A stretch of 64,000 nt of DNA from Guadua angustifolia (GCA_036346375.1 CM070511.1:7688001-7752000), one strand, 5' to 3'. Positions 10,525 to 22,431 are shown, numbered from the stretch's first letter. Translations and numbers: made by a program. Notes: generated by a model from the letters alone, not told the origin.

Positions 10525-12500
10525 GCCCCCGAATATGTAACTAAGCTCACGCTCGGTCTCTTGGTAGTCATCATCACCAGGGGGTCCCGCTTCTTGCTAG
10601 CCTCGCCTTTATCTGGTTCCGACTGCTTGTTGCTTTCTTTCGCGAACCTTTTCAAAGTGAAGCAATCTTTGGCAGCATGTTTCCCCTTGCGATGGAAAGG
10701 ACATAGCGCGTCCATCACCTTGTCGTAATCTCTTGTTCGCGGCGCCTGGAGCCGACAACGATCTGCTATCGCGATCAGCTCCTCGCCCTTCCAATTCTTG
10801 TCCTTCTGCTTGGAGGACTCGGCGTGGTCCTTCTTGTCCTTCTATCTTGGACGGTCATCTTGGTGCTCGGCTAGGGCATCCGAAGCTGTGGCGTAGCAGT
10901 CTGCTAATGCGAACATCTCCTTCACCGTACTCGGTGGCTTTCGGGACATCTTTTTGATTAGGTCGGTGTCGCTGACTACTTTCTAAAAAGCCGTTATGAT
11001 GACCTCATCCGAGATGTCCCGGATCGTGTTTTTCTTTTGCATGAAGCGTCAGATGAATTCCCGAAGAGACTCGTTCTTCTTTTGATGGAGTTGGTATAGG
11101 TCCCATGGGGTTTCAGGCCTCTCATAGGTGCCCTGGAAGTTTGCGATGAATTGCTCACAAAGGTCTCCTCAGGAATCTATAGAATTCTCCAGAAGTCCCG
11201 TGAGCCAGGTCTGAGCCATTGGGGTGAGCATGACTGGTAAGTAGTTTGCCATCATGTTGTGGTCACTTCCGACTGCCTTGACTACGAGGGCGTAAACCTA
11301 CAGCCAAGCCTCTGGGTCCCTCTCCCCGTCGAACTTAACGATGCCCTTAGGGTTGAAGCCTTCGGGCCATACTACTCAGCAGAGCCAAGCGGTAAACGCG
11401 TGGACCCCATCAATGGATCCATCATCGTGGTGGAGACCGGTGTGGTAGAGTTCTGACTCAGCGGTCTTTGTCATCGCGCCGACCACGGTGGTGGTGGTCC
11501 CTACAATCTTCGCGATTATCACGCCGATCGTCACGGTTGTCTCGGCCACCATTGTGGAAGTTGCTGTGTTGGTCAAGGTTAATGCCGAAACGCTAGTAGT
11601 CGTCGTCGTGTCGACACCATTCATCCTCTTCTCGCTCACATGCCTGGCATTAAGGTCCCAGCAAAGGTCATGGTTGAGATTCCGGTGGGCGTCTTCATCA
11701 TGGTGGGACTCGTGCCGACTGCGTGCGATCCGACTGTTGGCGGTTTGAGTGACTGCGCGAGCGCGGGAGTGCGTCATCCCCGCTGGATCTCCTTGGTTGT
11801 GCTAAATTGCTACTGCCATCACCATGGCCTTAACTTGGGCCATGATCGAGGCAGCCGGGCTATTGGCTCCGAGCATTGGGCCCAGGGTGTCGAGGAGTAT
11901 CTTGGAAGCGACGATGTTCTGCTACGGCGTACGAAAACAGCTTGGTCCCCATTTTTGCCTATAAGATATCTTCATTGACGTTGTGGGCTTGGGCTCGGAG
12001 AGACCGCATGCGTGCTTCTTGGGCCTCACGACGAAGATGATCTGCCTCCGCAGCTTCTTCAGCATCCCGTTGGCGTTGTGATTCGGTCCACTGGTCTTCA
12101 ATTATGTAGATGCCACGAAAATCATGGCAACTTCCCGTGCTGCTCTCCGACTTGGTCTCCGAGCCAAAGGAGTGAAGAGGAGATAGATCGAGTTGATCTT
12201 CAAATCCAAGCGGGTTGTTGCTAATGACGCCCACCACCGAGATTCGTCCTTGGTTGGGTCCTCACCGTATCCGAGTCGAAAAGCAAGCCCCTAGCGTACA
12301 ACTTGTGAGTAGTTGGCCGTGGCGTTGCCCAACTCGAACAGAAGTCCAGATGAAGTGCCGTTGAAGACCCTCCTAGATCGGATCTAGTTCGAATTTGAGA
12401 GGACGAGCTCGCCAAGGTTGTTGGTGATGAAGTCCAGGGTCTCGAAACAGAAAACCTGGCTAGGAGTGAAGGTGACGGCGATTCCGTTGATTGCGGCCAT
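10455..12500 (-). pseudogene. Tat-1 gag, frameshifted
   Basis: Gag reads right to left across many frames. A likely start near 12,500 gives MAAINGIAVTFTPSQ, only about 50 bp from the LTR edge. The capsid-like core at about 11,190-10,990 has FIANFQGTYERPET, LHQKKNESLREFIRRF and a DISDEV-like stretch. A lysine-rich linker and a zinc-knuckle-like piece (CPFHRKGKHAAKDC) follow at about 10,700. An arginine- and histidine-rich middle part (11,376-11,777) holds low-complexity repeats. Interruptions are frequent. No intact product is possible. Confidence 0.8.
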
Positions 12501-12536
12501 CGAGCTTGACGAGGTTGATCTTCGCGCTTCCCCTAC

Positions 12537-12549
12537 CTGGTGCACCAAC
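12537..12549 (-). other. Probable primer-binding site of Tat-1
   Basis: On the minus strand the LTR end CGTCGACA is followed at once by GTTGGTGCACCAGG. Its position, directly beside the LTR, is that of a primer-binding site. I have not matched it to a specific tRNA. Confidence 0.5.
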
Positions 12550-13030
12550 TGTCGACGTTGGTATCGGCAATAATGATTATGGGGCTAGGCGCTGGATCCA
12601 AACTCGATGGTAACACAAGACATGGGTTTATACAGGTTTAGGCCCTCATGGAGGAGGTATATCCTAGTCCTTTGTTCTGGGATTATAGGGATCTCGATCT
12701 TGATGTGATGCGTGTTGATCTATGTCAATGTGTCTTTCTAGGGTCCCCGCCCCCCATATATAGTGGAGGGGCAGGGTTACAAGGAGGAGTCCTAATCGGT
12801 TACAAGGTGGAGATTCTATCTCTAGCCTTCCTTGTCGAATACGTTAGCTTCCAGGATTACAATCACATCTTTCCTATTCAAGGTCGGTTACTATCTTCTG
12901 GTCTTCCTTGTTGGGCACGGCGGTGGTAGTCCAAATGGTGCCCGACTCTGTGTAGCCGGCTCGACCCATCCTCTCTTGGGTAGTCCTCGCGGCCCACCAT
13001 GCAGATACCCGGAGTCCATGTATTCCATAT
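12550..13030 (-). repeat. 5' LTR of Tat-1 (right edge approximate)
   Basis: The LTR 3' end is at 12,550 (plus strand TGTCGACG). The first 150 bp match 1-149 in reverse and share the TACAGGTT and CCTAGTCC landmarks with 43,990-44,100. A TATA-like CTATATATGG lies at about 12,757-12,768 on the minus strand. The right edge is placed near 13,030, where the sequence changes to that of another LTR. No clean TG start was found. Confidence 0.6.
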
Positions 13031-14678
13031 TGATTTCGAGCTCCAAGGAGATGAAGATGATGGTTAGCACTGAGCTTTTGCTGGTGCGTTTTTATAGCCA
13101 TGGTCAGGCGATGGCACGGAATGGGCAAAACAGCAACGGGACAGAGGCGGCCATGCCGGGCAGAGCTCAAGGTCGACCTGCAAGGAATGGCGCAAGCTGA
13201 CTCTTGTGGACGGCGCGGGAATCCAATGGCGATACAAGGCATGGACTCAGCTACTAGGCGATGAGTTGGCTAGTAGAGGGGTGTCGAGCTAGAGGAGTAG
13301 GGCATGGCGCAAGGCAGGTCATTGAATGGCCGAGCGGCGATAGGATGGCAGGATGGAACCAGACATGGTGAAGCGGTGACGTGACTGAGGAAGTAAAGAG
13401 GCAGTATGGGCGCGGAGCGGCAATGAAATGACCGGGCGACGCGGTGTAGTTGCGGCTAGCCTTTTTATTGCTTGGTTTGACCAAACGCAAAGACGCCAGT
13501 GAAGCCATTGTGCCTGGCTACTTGCTCTCATGAGGAAGAAGAGGGTACAGGCTACTGGTGGGGACCACATCCAAGCGAAGGAAGAACAAAAGTGAGGTTT
13601 GGTTGTGATCTGGTTTGAAGAAGGTACAATTAATCGGTTACTAGACAAGTCAGGAAATTTGTGAGAATTTTTATCAGAGATGGCTGTGTAATTTTTTTCA
13701 TACTGTAAAAAAATTCGAGCAAAAATAAATTATACAAAATTTATAAAAATTCTGACAACGTTTAGTGCACAAATTTTAGTTTTTTGCTTTTGAATTTTCT
13801 GGGAAGATATTTCTTATCAAAAAAAAATTTAAACTTTTTGTTGGAGTTCATTTTAGATACATGGTTCTTTATTAAAAATTTCAACTTTAAATCTCTTATA
13901 TTTAATAAAATTCTAACATCCTAATTATTGGAATCTTAGCCTTTCAATTTTGGAATTTTTAATTATACAAAAGTTGGTTATTTATTTTTAATATTTTTAC
14001 TGTAGATGTATTTATCTCTCCATAAGGTAATATTAAATTTTTAGCTTGAGATAATGCTAGGTTATTTCTATTTAAATCTAAAAAACTTAGTGTTGTTAGT
14101 TAAGGTCCATTAATTGGCTTTCATTTCACATTTTAAATTTTAGATTAAGTCACTGGGAGGTTCCTAAGTTTAAATAAGATTTTTATTTATTTTATTGCTA
14201 CAGGTTTTTATTCTTTCCTCCTCTCTATTACTTGAGATCATATAAAAAGAATTTCTCCATAGAAGCAAAAGCAAGAAAATCCAGGAAAAGATAACAAATC
14301 CATAAAAAATTAGATAAAGCATCAACAATTACAAGTAAATGTTGAGATTTAGTTTATCATTATATTTTGAGTTTTGCAAATGAAGGAAAAATGAAATCAA
14401 TACAATAAGAGATTTCTTAAGAATCAATAATTCAAGAAACTTTTTGGATTAGAAGGAATTTCAATGTGAATTTTTATTCTCAACTCATTTTTACATTTTG
14501 CTCAATTTGTAGCTTTTATATATACAGACTTATCCTCTTATTGAGGTTGATCTTTCCAAGGTTTAGAATAAGAGGCAATATTTCAATCCTGCTATGGTTT
14601 TAATTAAAATTTTATTCAGTTAATTCTTTTAATTTTTATTTTTCATTTTCCTTATTTTAAAATTTTCAGCGTGTTACA
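13031..14678 (-). mobile_element. Minus-strand LTR of the TGTAACA type, truncated on the left
   Basis: On the minus strand it starts TGTAACACGC at 14,678. The first 1 kb is AT-rich, followed by a GC-rich promoter-like part with CTATAAAAACG near 13,089-13,098, and it breaks off where the Tat-1 LTR begins. The layout (AT-rich start, then GC-rich) resembles the plus-strand LTRs at 18,600 and 47,168. The bases CATGT at 14,679-14,683 may be one copy of its target duplication; the partner is not in view. Short GC-rich open frames at 12,874-13,648 are treated as incidental. Confidence 0.6.
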
Positions 14679-14683
14679 CATGT

Positions 14684-15440
14684 AGTACACCGGCTTCTGG
14701 ACTTTGGCCTTTTTCTTGGGGCAATCCCGCTCGACCACTAGGACTGTGCTTACTATTTGAGAGGTAGCTGCAATGTACAAAAAGTGCTCCTCTTTCTCGT
14801 TAGGAAAGGTTAAAACTGACAGAGATGATAAGTACCTTTTCAGATCTTGAAAAGCTTCTTCGCCTCCTTGGTCCACTCGAAAGTGTCCTACTTCTTGAGT
14901 AGCTTGAAAATAGGCAGTCCTCATTCACCCATCTGAGAGATGAATTGACTAAGGGCAGCGATGCAACCCGTGAGCTTTTACACTTCCCTCAATGTTCGCA
15001 GAGAATGCATCTGGTCGATGGCCTCAATTTTGTGTGGGTTGGCTTCGATGCCTCGACTAGACACCAGGAACCCGAGAAGCTTGCCGGACGGAATGCCGAA
15101 TGTGCACTTCTCGGGGTTAAGCATCATTCAATACTTCCTGAGGTTGTTGAACGTCTCCTCATGGTCACCGATTAAGGTGCTTCTGGTTTTCAACATGACT
15201 ACGATATCATCGACGTACGCTTCCACATTGCGCCTGATTTGGGATTTCAAGCAATTCTAAATATAGCGTTGATACGTAACACCAGCACACTTCAAACCGA
15301 AAGGCATCTTAATATAACATAATACACTGATGGGAGTAGTAAAAGAAGTTTTGTCGTCATCTTCTGCGGACATATTAATTTGGTAATACCCTGAGTAGAT
15401 ATCTAGAAAACTTAGCAGTTCACATCCCTCACAGGATCTT
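14684..15440 (-). pseudogene. Tat-0 gypsy RT and RNase H remnant
   Basis: Minus-strand RT palm residues GCELLSFLDIYSGYYQI and CYIKMPFGLKCAGVTYQ (15,257-15,436) lead to degraded downstream RT and then to the start of gypsy RNase H (EEAFQDLKRYLSSLSVLTFP and FLYIAATSQIVSTVLVVER, 14,652-14,870). It ends where the minus-strand LTR begins at 14,678. Sequence right of about 15,440 jumps directly to protease, so part of protease and the RT N-terminus is deleted. Confidence 0.82.
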
Positions 15441-15715
15441 TTCGGTGCGAAAATTATCCGATGTGCCAAACGTGACGGGTAGCTCTATCTGACCAAGGGG
15501 CATCGAAGATGATCATGGAGTTATGCCATGGAACGGCTTGGCTCCTGCTTTAATCTTTGTCTAGGGAATCCCCATGTTCTCCAGCGTCTTTGCAAAGATA
15601 AGGTTTAACGAACTACCTCATCAATCAAGGTTCAAGCGACCTTAACGTTGACAATGGTGGGCTCGACCACCATAGGGTATCAACCCGGATGTGGGACCAT
15701 AGCAGAGTGATCCAA
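15441..15715 (-). pseudogene. Tat-0 protease remnant
   Basis: Nucleotide landmarks match the Tat-1 protease at 10,160-10,330, including CCAAACGTGACGGGTAG, the ATGCCATGGAACGGC stretch and ATCCCCATGTTCTCCAGCG. The DGG region is degraded near 15,620. The catalytic half is recognisable only by alignment with Tat-1. Confidence 0.65.
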
Positions 15716-17640
15716 CTAGTCGAAGGTGACTGGCACTTCCGACCACTTGAGGAATCTAGGGGGAGCTGGTGTGACCAGGTTGACCTCCCTTTGAATTGCC
15801 TTGTATTGCCTTTTGGACTCATATGTGGTAGATCCCTCGAAGATGTGTGCCAGCTTGTGATCAGCCCCACAGTATTTGGGCTCATCATCCTGGGGCTTCT
15901 CTTTGGCTTGCTCAATTTCACGCTTGGCGAGGGTAGCCTTGAGCTTCTCCTGGACCATCTTGCTGATCACCTGGCATTCATCGAAGTCAAGTTTATCCGC
16001 GTGATAGACTGGGTAGTATTTGCCTCCTCCACGGCATCGACCCTTGTTGTTGCCAGTGTTGCGTGCATTACCACATTCGACCGCGGCTATGGTGGACACA
16101 CCTTTGCATTTCTCCCTACGGTTTTTGTTCCTCTTCGCCCCCTGCATGGATGACTCGGGTTTGTCATCACCAGAATTGGGGTCGTCGATATGGTCTTGGG
16201 CCTAGACGCGTATGGCGTATTTATCCGCCAACTCGAAGAGCTCCTTGGTGGTTCGGATCTTCTGAGTGGCAAGCTTTCCTTTCAATTCTCTATCCTTGAC
16301 ACCATTCTTGAAGGCAACTATGACGCCTCGTTTGAGATGTTAGGGATTGAGTTGCGCTTGTCACTGAAGCATCGGATGAAGCCACGCAACGACTCACCTA
16401 GCTTTTGTATCACCCGATGCAAGTCGTTGCACGTTCTAGGGTGTTCATACATGCCTTGAATGTTGGCGATAACTGGGCCTGCAACTCTACCCATGAGGAT
16501 ACCGATTGAGGGGGGAGGTTGAGCAACCAAGACCTTACAGCACCATCCAAGGTGGGGTGAGTAGGTAATTGGGCATCACCTTCTCATTTCCTCCAGCAGC
16601 CCTTATAACTGTAGTGTAAATCTACAACCACTTGATGGGGTTGATTTTGCCTAAGTACTTCTCGACAGGGGCTGGATTGAACTTGTTCGGACACCTGACT
16701 ACACATAGCTCGGGGGTGAAGGCCTTGCATCCTTCATCAACGTCCTTTGGGGTCACTTGCCGTGGACCTTATCGAGGAGGGAAACTACGCTTAGCAGGCA
16801 AGCAGCCCCTTAAAGGTGGAGATTTACCCCGTTAGGCCCAGCGCATGGGAGATTGGACCCTTGAAGGTGGGGAATCATTTTCCCGTTGCTCGCGGTCTTC
16901 CCAGTCACGTTCCTCCCTTTGGTCATGAAGGACATCATACAAATCTCATCGATCATGAGGAAAATCGATCCCAAAGATCCTCAGAACATCCCCGATGGGA
17001 GTTGGAGTGAACTAACTTAGAAGCACGCTGGTTAGAGCTAGCCATCACGATCCCGCCGCTTGATGGCGATGGGATGGTCTTCGCTCCTAGCATACTGCTG
17101 ATCGGGCATTCAATCTCGAGTTTGCTGCTCAAATGGTCTAAACTTGCGCTGCACCGAGCAAAATCTTCATCTGGTTGAATACTGGAGTCATCGGGTTGTC
17201 TAGATCCAATGGCGAAAGGGATTTCAGCAGCATGTGAGCGCACTAGACATTTGCCTCAAGGGTACTAAAGTTCTCACTGTTATGGCTCTGGTGGGACGCT
17301 ACTCCTGGGGCATGGTCGGGCCCTCCATTGTGGCCATGCGTTGTTAAGGGATTTGCATCCCTGAATCTCTGGTGCCTGCGGGTGGGGCATTGTTGGATCA
17401 TCAAGGTCAAGCTGCCTCGACAGGTTGGCCACGATCCTAGCTGTGGCTGCGGCTACAAGATCTCGTTGAAGATCTATAGTGTTCAGCGCAACAACGTTTG
17501 CGGGCCCCCAGGCTGCAGCCATCACTGCTACAGGATCTTGAGGCATATATAAAGGGATCTGGTTTCCCTGACCTCTTGTGGTGTCTGCCCTGGATTCTTC
17601 TCTTGGGAACTTTCGGCAGTAGCACCGTTGTTAGCTCCAG
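15716..17640 (-). pseudogene. Tat-0 gag remnant
   Basis: Likely start at about 17,640 (MTGANNGATAESSQEK), followed by several frame changes. The capsid core at 16,318-16,530 has ANIQGMYEHPRTCNDLHRV, ESLRGFIRCFSDKRN and IPNISNEAS. The C-terminal part at 15,716-16,147 runs from basic residues through YYPVYHADKLDFDECQV to a gag/protease linker FLKWSEVPVTFD. It aligns with Tat-1 gag but is clearly a separate, older copy. Confidence 0.8.
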
Positions 17641-17652
17641 TCATGAACATGC

Positions 17653-18187
17653 ATTTAGCTAAGCGTCCAATTTTACTGTGACTTGAATAGCCCAAATTTA
17701 GCTAAGTGTAAATTTGGGCCGTCGAAGTCATGGTAAAAATTTTACCACGACTTGGATAGCCCAAATTTAGCTAAGTGTAAATTTAGGCTATCGAAGTCAT
17801 GGTAATATTTTTACTATGGCTCGGATAGCCCAAATTTAGCTAAGTGTAAATTTGGGCTATCGAAGTCATGGTAAAATTTTTACCGTGACTTGGATAGCTC
17901 AAATTTAGCTATGTGTAAATTTGGGCTATCGAAGTCATGGTAAAATTAATATTTGGATAGCCCAAATTTAGCTAAGCGTCTAATTTTACCTTGACTTGGA
18001 TAGTCTAAATTTAGCTAAGTGTAAATTTGGGCTATTGAAGTCATGGTAATATTTTTTTCGTGGCTTGGATAGCCCAAATTTAGCTTAAGTGTAAATTTGG
18101 GCTATCGAATTCGTGGTAAATTTGGGCTATCCAATTGATGGTAAAATTGCTATCCAACTGATGGTAAAATTGGACACTTAGCTAAAT
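17653..18187. mobile_element. Foldback element built of 69-bp double-hairpin units
   Basis: The ends are inverted copies (ATTTAGCTAAGCGTCCAAT at 17,653; its complement with one change ends at 18,187). Inside, the motif ATAGCCCAAATTTAGCTAA recurs at about 17,688, 17,757, 17,826, 17,895, 17,958, 18,001 and 18,069, mostly 69 bp apart. Each unit contains two palindromes: TAGCCCAAATTTA paired with TAAATTTGGGCTA, and AAGTCATGGTAAAA paired with TTTTACCATGACTT. No clear target duplication or coding frame is seen. Confidence 0.75.
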
Positions 18188-18281
18188 CTACTACTGCTCT
18201 AAGAAATGCTAGCCATGCCCTCTCTTGCTCTATGAAAATACTGCATAACTAATTAACACGTGAAATGTAATAATTACCCAA

Positions 18282-18500
18282 GGTGACGATCTCCTTCACG
18301 CTCCTTGTCCATGCATATCTTCTTGAGTGCAACGATCTCATTCGCTTCCATCCCTTCGCCATGTAGACATTCCTAACGGCAACCACAGAAATAAAATCAG
18401 ATTAGACGAGTACTGAATTGATTACAGAAATTAGGTGGTTACCCGTATGTGCCCTCGCCGATCTGCTTGAGCTTCTCGATGCGACCGATGTGGGCTAGGG
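18282..18500 (-). pseudogene. CDKC-like cyclin-dependent kinase fragment, two exons with intron
   Basis: In the parent gene this would be the ATP-binding N-lobe of a CDKC-type kinase (a CTD-kinase group). Exon a (18,443-18,500) encodes IEKLKQIGEGTYG, the glycine-rich loop. A 70-bp intron with GT and AG ends (18,373-18,442) separates it from exon b (18,282-18,372), which begins NVYMA and, after a one-base shift, reads EANEIVALKKICMDKEREG, including the VALKK lysine. Splicing would restore GTYGNVYMA. The fragment stops after about 50 residues. The CDKC assignment rests on the MD-EREG and VYMAK residues. The retained intron indicates capture of genomic DNA rather than a retrocopy. Confidence 0.75.
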
Positions 18501-18599
18501 TTTAGGGATGGAGGCTTGCAGGAGAAGGGTGCAGGTGGACACCGATGGGGGGTTAGGGTTTAGGGGTGGGGCTCGTGGGAGGACGCCGATGGGGGCTAG

Positions 18600-19626
18600 T
18601 GTAACATTCCAAAAATTTGAGTCTTTAAGTGTTTGAATTTGAAAAGTGAACCATTTGCATTTTCCTCGAATTAATTAAAGCTTAATTTGAATTTTCTAAT
18701 AATTAAAGGATTTAATTTCACTAAGCTATCCATCAAACAAAAGATTTCCAGTTTTTGTTGGGTTCCTTGTGCTTCAAGGAATTTTTCTGCATTTTTATAG
18801 ATTTTTCTGAATTTATTTGAATTTATTGGCTTTTATTTGAATTTCTGGGATTTTCTAAAATTCAGAACAATAATCTTTATTCCTAAAAGTCTCTCGGGCC
18901 GAATCTTCTTCAGCCCGATCCTATTCCGCTTCCTGCCCGGTCCATCCTCGTCTTTGCTCTACCTTTCGGCTCTCTCGGCCGGCCTTTCCTCGTCGCCCAT
19001 CCCCATTTTCTCCTCGAGCCGCCAATCCACACCCCTGGCCCAGCCCGTTGCCGCCGCCCCAAGCCCTAGTGCCACGGGCATTGGATCTTGATCCAACGGC
19101 CGAAACTCGTCGCGTAGCCTTGCGCTGTGGGCCATCCGATCAGCGTCGCATGGGCGGTTGGGATGCAGTCGCATCATCGCCACCACTGCCGCCAGCGTCG
19201 TGCAAACCCTAGCCGCTGCTGCCCTTGATATTTGAGTTTTGCGCAGCACCCAAGGCTATTTAAGCCACCGCCGCACCCCTCCCGGGGTTCGCCTCTCCGC
19301 GCCGCCCCTTTTGCCCTAGCTCCTGCCATCCAAATCATTGCCGTCATCCCTCATGAGCTCGCCGTAGCTCTTTCACTGTCCTGAGCCCTTCTCTGTCACG
19401 TTTCTCCCTCGTCGGTGAGCCTCCACCACTGGTTTAGGTCCCACCGAGTTCGCCGTGATGCCCTCTCTCTTTGCCCCAGATCCATGCGCGTCTCGTCACG
19501 ATTTTGCCCCACAGCTGCTTCGTCTTCCTCGCGTCAGATGAAGCAGCACCGCCGTCTTGCCATTGTTTTTTGTCGCAAAACTGTGGCCGTCCGATCACCC
19601 CCCAGCGTCTCGGATCGCGCCACATC
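18600..19626 (+). mobile_element. Left part of a TGTAACATTCC LTR, split by the CACTA element
   Basis: It begins TGTAACATTCCAAAAATTTG at 18,600 and shares its start with the solo LTR at 47,168. An AT-rich first 280 bp is followed by GC-rich promoter-like sequence. It is interrupted at 19,626 by the CACTA element and resumes at 43,184. GC-rich open frames inside (18,837-19,249) are regarded as incidental LTR frames. Confidence 0.75.
19624..19626. repeat. Left CACTA target-site duplication ATC
   Basis: ATC precedes CACTACTAG and is repeated at 43,181-43,183 after the right terminus. Three-base duplications are standard for CACTA transposons. Confidence 0.85.
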
Positions 19627-19935
19627 CACTACTAGAAATCCAGGCTTTTGCCACGAAACTTTTTACAACACCATAAATTCATTTGCATTAGAGTGGTGTT
19701 ATTGCCTCGATTTGAAAAATTGTGGCGATACATCCAATATATTACCACGAATTATCGTGCGCTATGCGATATTGTTAACTCGTCGTGGCAAAAGGTTGGT
19801 CGATTGCAACAACAAAAATAAAATCGTTGCATTAAATAAGATTTTATTGCCGGGTAAATTTTGTTGCTATAATATTTTATTTCGTGGCTATTTTTAATTT
19901 TATAGCCACGATTTCTTTTTACGTGGCAATAAGTA
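19627..19935. repeat. Left CACTA terminus and subterminal repeats
   Basis: The motif TTGCCACGA and variants (TTGTGGCGA, ATTACCACGAA, CGTGGCAA, ATAGCCACGA, ACGTGGCAAT) recur in both orientations. In En/Spm such motifs bind the TNPA-type protein. The motif matches that of the right end. Confidence 0.8.
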
Positions 19936-22431
19936 TACATATGGGTCACGACATGTATCGGACAAATCCTGTAGATTCAGCCCAGCCCATGCAACCCATG
20001 TTCTTCTTCTCATGTGTTCTTGTCCCTATTCTCGCTGCGTCGTGGGCCGCTTGTCTGCCCGAGCCCTCATCGTGTTTTTCGCCACCTCGCCCGCCAGGGC
20101 AAGTTAAGAAGACCCCATCGGGCGGCGGCGCTCCCGACAAGGTTCGGCCACGGAGGAGGCGACGACGACTGTTGTTCTCGGCGCCTCGAGTGGCAAGTGG
20201 CATGACGCAGCTATTTTCGGACAATTTTTTTGGACTATTTTCGTTGGTCTAGACAGACAAAAATATGACACGTGGCATGACACAACTATTTTCGTTGGCT
20301 TAAGATTTAAAATAGGCCACGCATCGACGAGTTATTTTCGTCGGCCCTCGCATAAATAAGACCCTATTTGGAAGAGCTGTGATTTAGCTGTGCTTCAAAT
20401 TTAGCTCAAAACTCCTCCAAACAGACTTTCTATACACTAGCTGCATAGCCCTTTCACAGCCGAAGCACCCTCCGCAGCTGCCAGCCGCTTCGATGTTCCG
20501 ATTCCCAGATAACCCTCCCGCGGCGCATCCTCCTCCTCACCACTGCCATGACCTCCTTGTCAAGACAGCACTATGAAGAAGATGAACAGAGAATACGGCA
20601 GCCAGGAGTACCCGTTCGCTGAAATCGTTTAAGTGTTGATCGACGGTGGAGGTTTATTAATGGAGTTTACTGTGTGATCCAACGATGGACAATAGTTTTA
20701 GCAAACGACAAACACTGTAGCTGGTCATTTTGATCACAGTTTACCTTTACTTTGCTATTCAGTTACTTCCAGTGTTAACTTTTACCCAGCTGTAAAAACT
20801 TTACTATATCAGTTGGGAATTGAGATGGGGAAAGGCATTGATGCTGCCAAATTAGCATCTTCTAGCCTAGAACTCTAGTTGCTTTTCTATCCGTTCCTGC
20901 TTTACTCAAACTTGAAATCTATTTTCGCTATCTGTTTTCTCCGATTTCGTGGGGTTTTAGTCAGACTAGGTTGGATAGCGCGCTATGCTGCGCCGGACCA
21001 ACTGTGACGTCTGTTTGAATGCTCAAGAGACTAAGACGTGTTTAACAATACGAAAGCATCACATCATACGTTGATATGCTTCAAGATAGAGAGCACAACA
21101 TGAATAAATTGAATAATAAAACAAATATGTAGTATCTACATTGTAGTAGAAGGATTTATATATAATAGAGGGTATGTATTAACGTAGAAACCAGCTAAAC
21201 GATTTATAGATGCAAGGATAGTAGGGGAACATAATGTAATCATTTGTGACATGTTAGCACGTGTTGACAAACAGAATATGAGATATAAGGAAATACAAAA
21301 TCTATAACTATAGATAGATTGGATACGAACTATTTGATATTATGTTAGTCGTATGACGTGTGGCAGAACAGAAAGGCTCCAGTCCTTGAGCTGATCTAGG
21401 AGATGCGGCCTTCATTAGGCGCTGAGTTGATCCAAGAGATGCATCCTTGGTTAGGTCCTACATTGGTGGGTGGGCACCAATGGTTCAGTAGAAGAAAGGG
21501 CGAAATGTATATTTTAATTGATATGGTCGCTATAACTTAACCCATAATAATAAGATACCATATCGATTTGGAGAGTGAGGAAAAGGACTGGTATTGTATG
21601 GAAGCTTTTAAAATTTTGTTATATACAATATAATTAAAAAATTATAATTTTAGTGATGACCGGAGCCTAAAGAAAAACATCAAACAAATAGATAATTATT
21701 GTTTTGATTGACTTCTTTTTGTACAGAAACTGTGTTCCGTAGGTAATAATTGACTGTCTCACATAGCAACATATGTTCAAATTAGCAAAATACTTGACAA
21801 AAATTTAATATGTCCGACAATCGTAAGGTGCATAGCGTGGGATATGTAAAGGTGTAGATGACCGAAGGTTATCCTATCAATGTAATGGATATATACATCA
21901 TGCAAAAGACTATTACCGGAGTTTGTGGTTAGGAATGAGGTCTGCAAACCCGTAGTCCGAGATATGGGGTTAAACTCAAGTATCAATACTACATTAGATA
22001 ACTTGAAATTCCTATGGATGATAGACGATGAGCAAGTTTAGATGCGAGATACGAAAAGTAACACATTTAGTTCCGAACTAAAGGGCTACATGATGAATCG
22101 CCTACCTTACTCTAGTGCCCTTGCAAATCTTAGTGCAATCTTGGCACAGTTATTCCAAGATAATGCGAGTTGTATAGAACAAACCTTAAGCTCCGAAGTT
22201 GGGACCCACGATGACCGTTGCTCATCCTTGGTTTTGCCATATCGATCTATCATTGTCTTCATCTTTGCATAATGGCGGTGACAAATATCAACACGTGATT
22301 TGCAATAATGGTTGATAATTCAAGAAATAAAAGCCCAAATAACAGCTCTTAATTAATTAAGTTAGATCCATGTAATCTGAGTGGAAGAATATTGATTACG
22401 ATATGTATGGCATGGAACCGTAATAACAAAG
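19936..22431. other. CACTA interior, no recognised gene
   Basis: A GC-rich patch (about 20,030-20,210) is followed by copies of ACTATTTTCGTTGG-like sequence (20,225-20,345), then AT-rich DNA. CCCTATTTGGAAGAGCTGTG at about 20,372 resembles the end of a MITE. I recognise no protein in the short open frames here. Confidence 0.5.

Noticed and set aside
11376..11777. Threonine-rich minus frame and valine-rich plus frame
   Set aside because: Out-of-frame readings of the repetitive variable part of Tat-1 gag.
12832..13648. Several 84-122-residue frames on both strands as possible genes
   Set aside because: They overlap each other in GC-rich LTR sequence, with no domain and no splice structure.
18500..18600. 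GGGTTTAGGG sequences as an interstitial telomere
   Set aside because: Only two or three imperfect copies spaced irregularly. Not a telomeric array.
18837..19249. Frames rich in serine and proline or alanine and arginine
   Set aside because: They lie inside a TGTAACATTCC LTR interrupted by the CACTA element. No protein family is recognised.
20014..20252. Arginine-rich frames in the left CACTA interior
   Set aside because: GC-rich patch with no consistent frame or domain.
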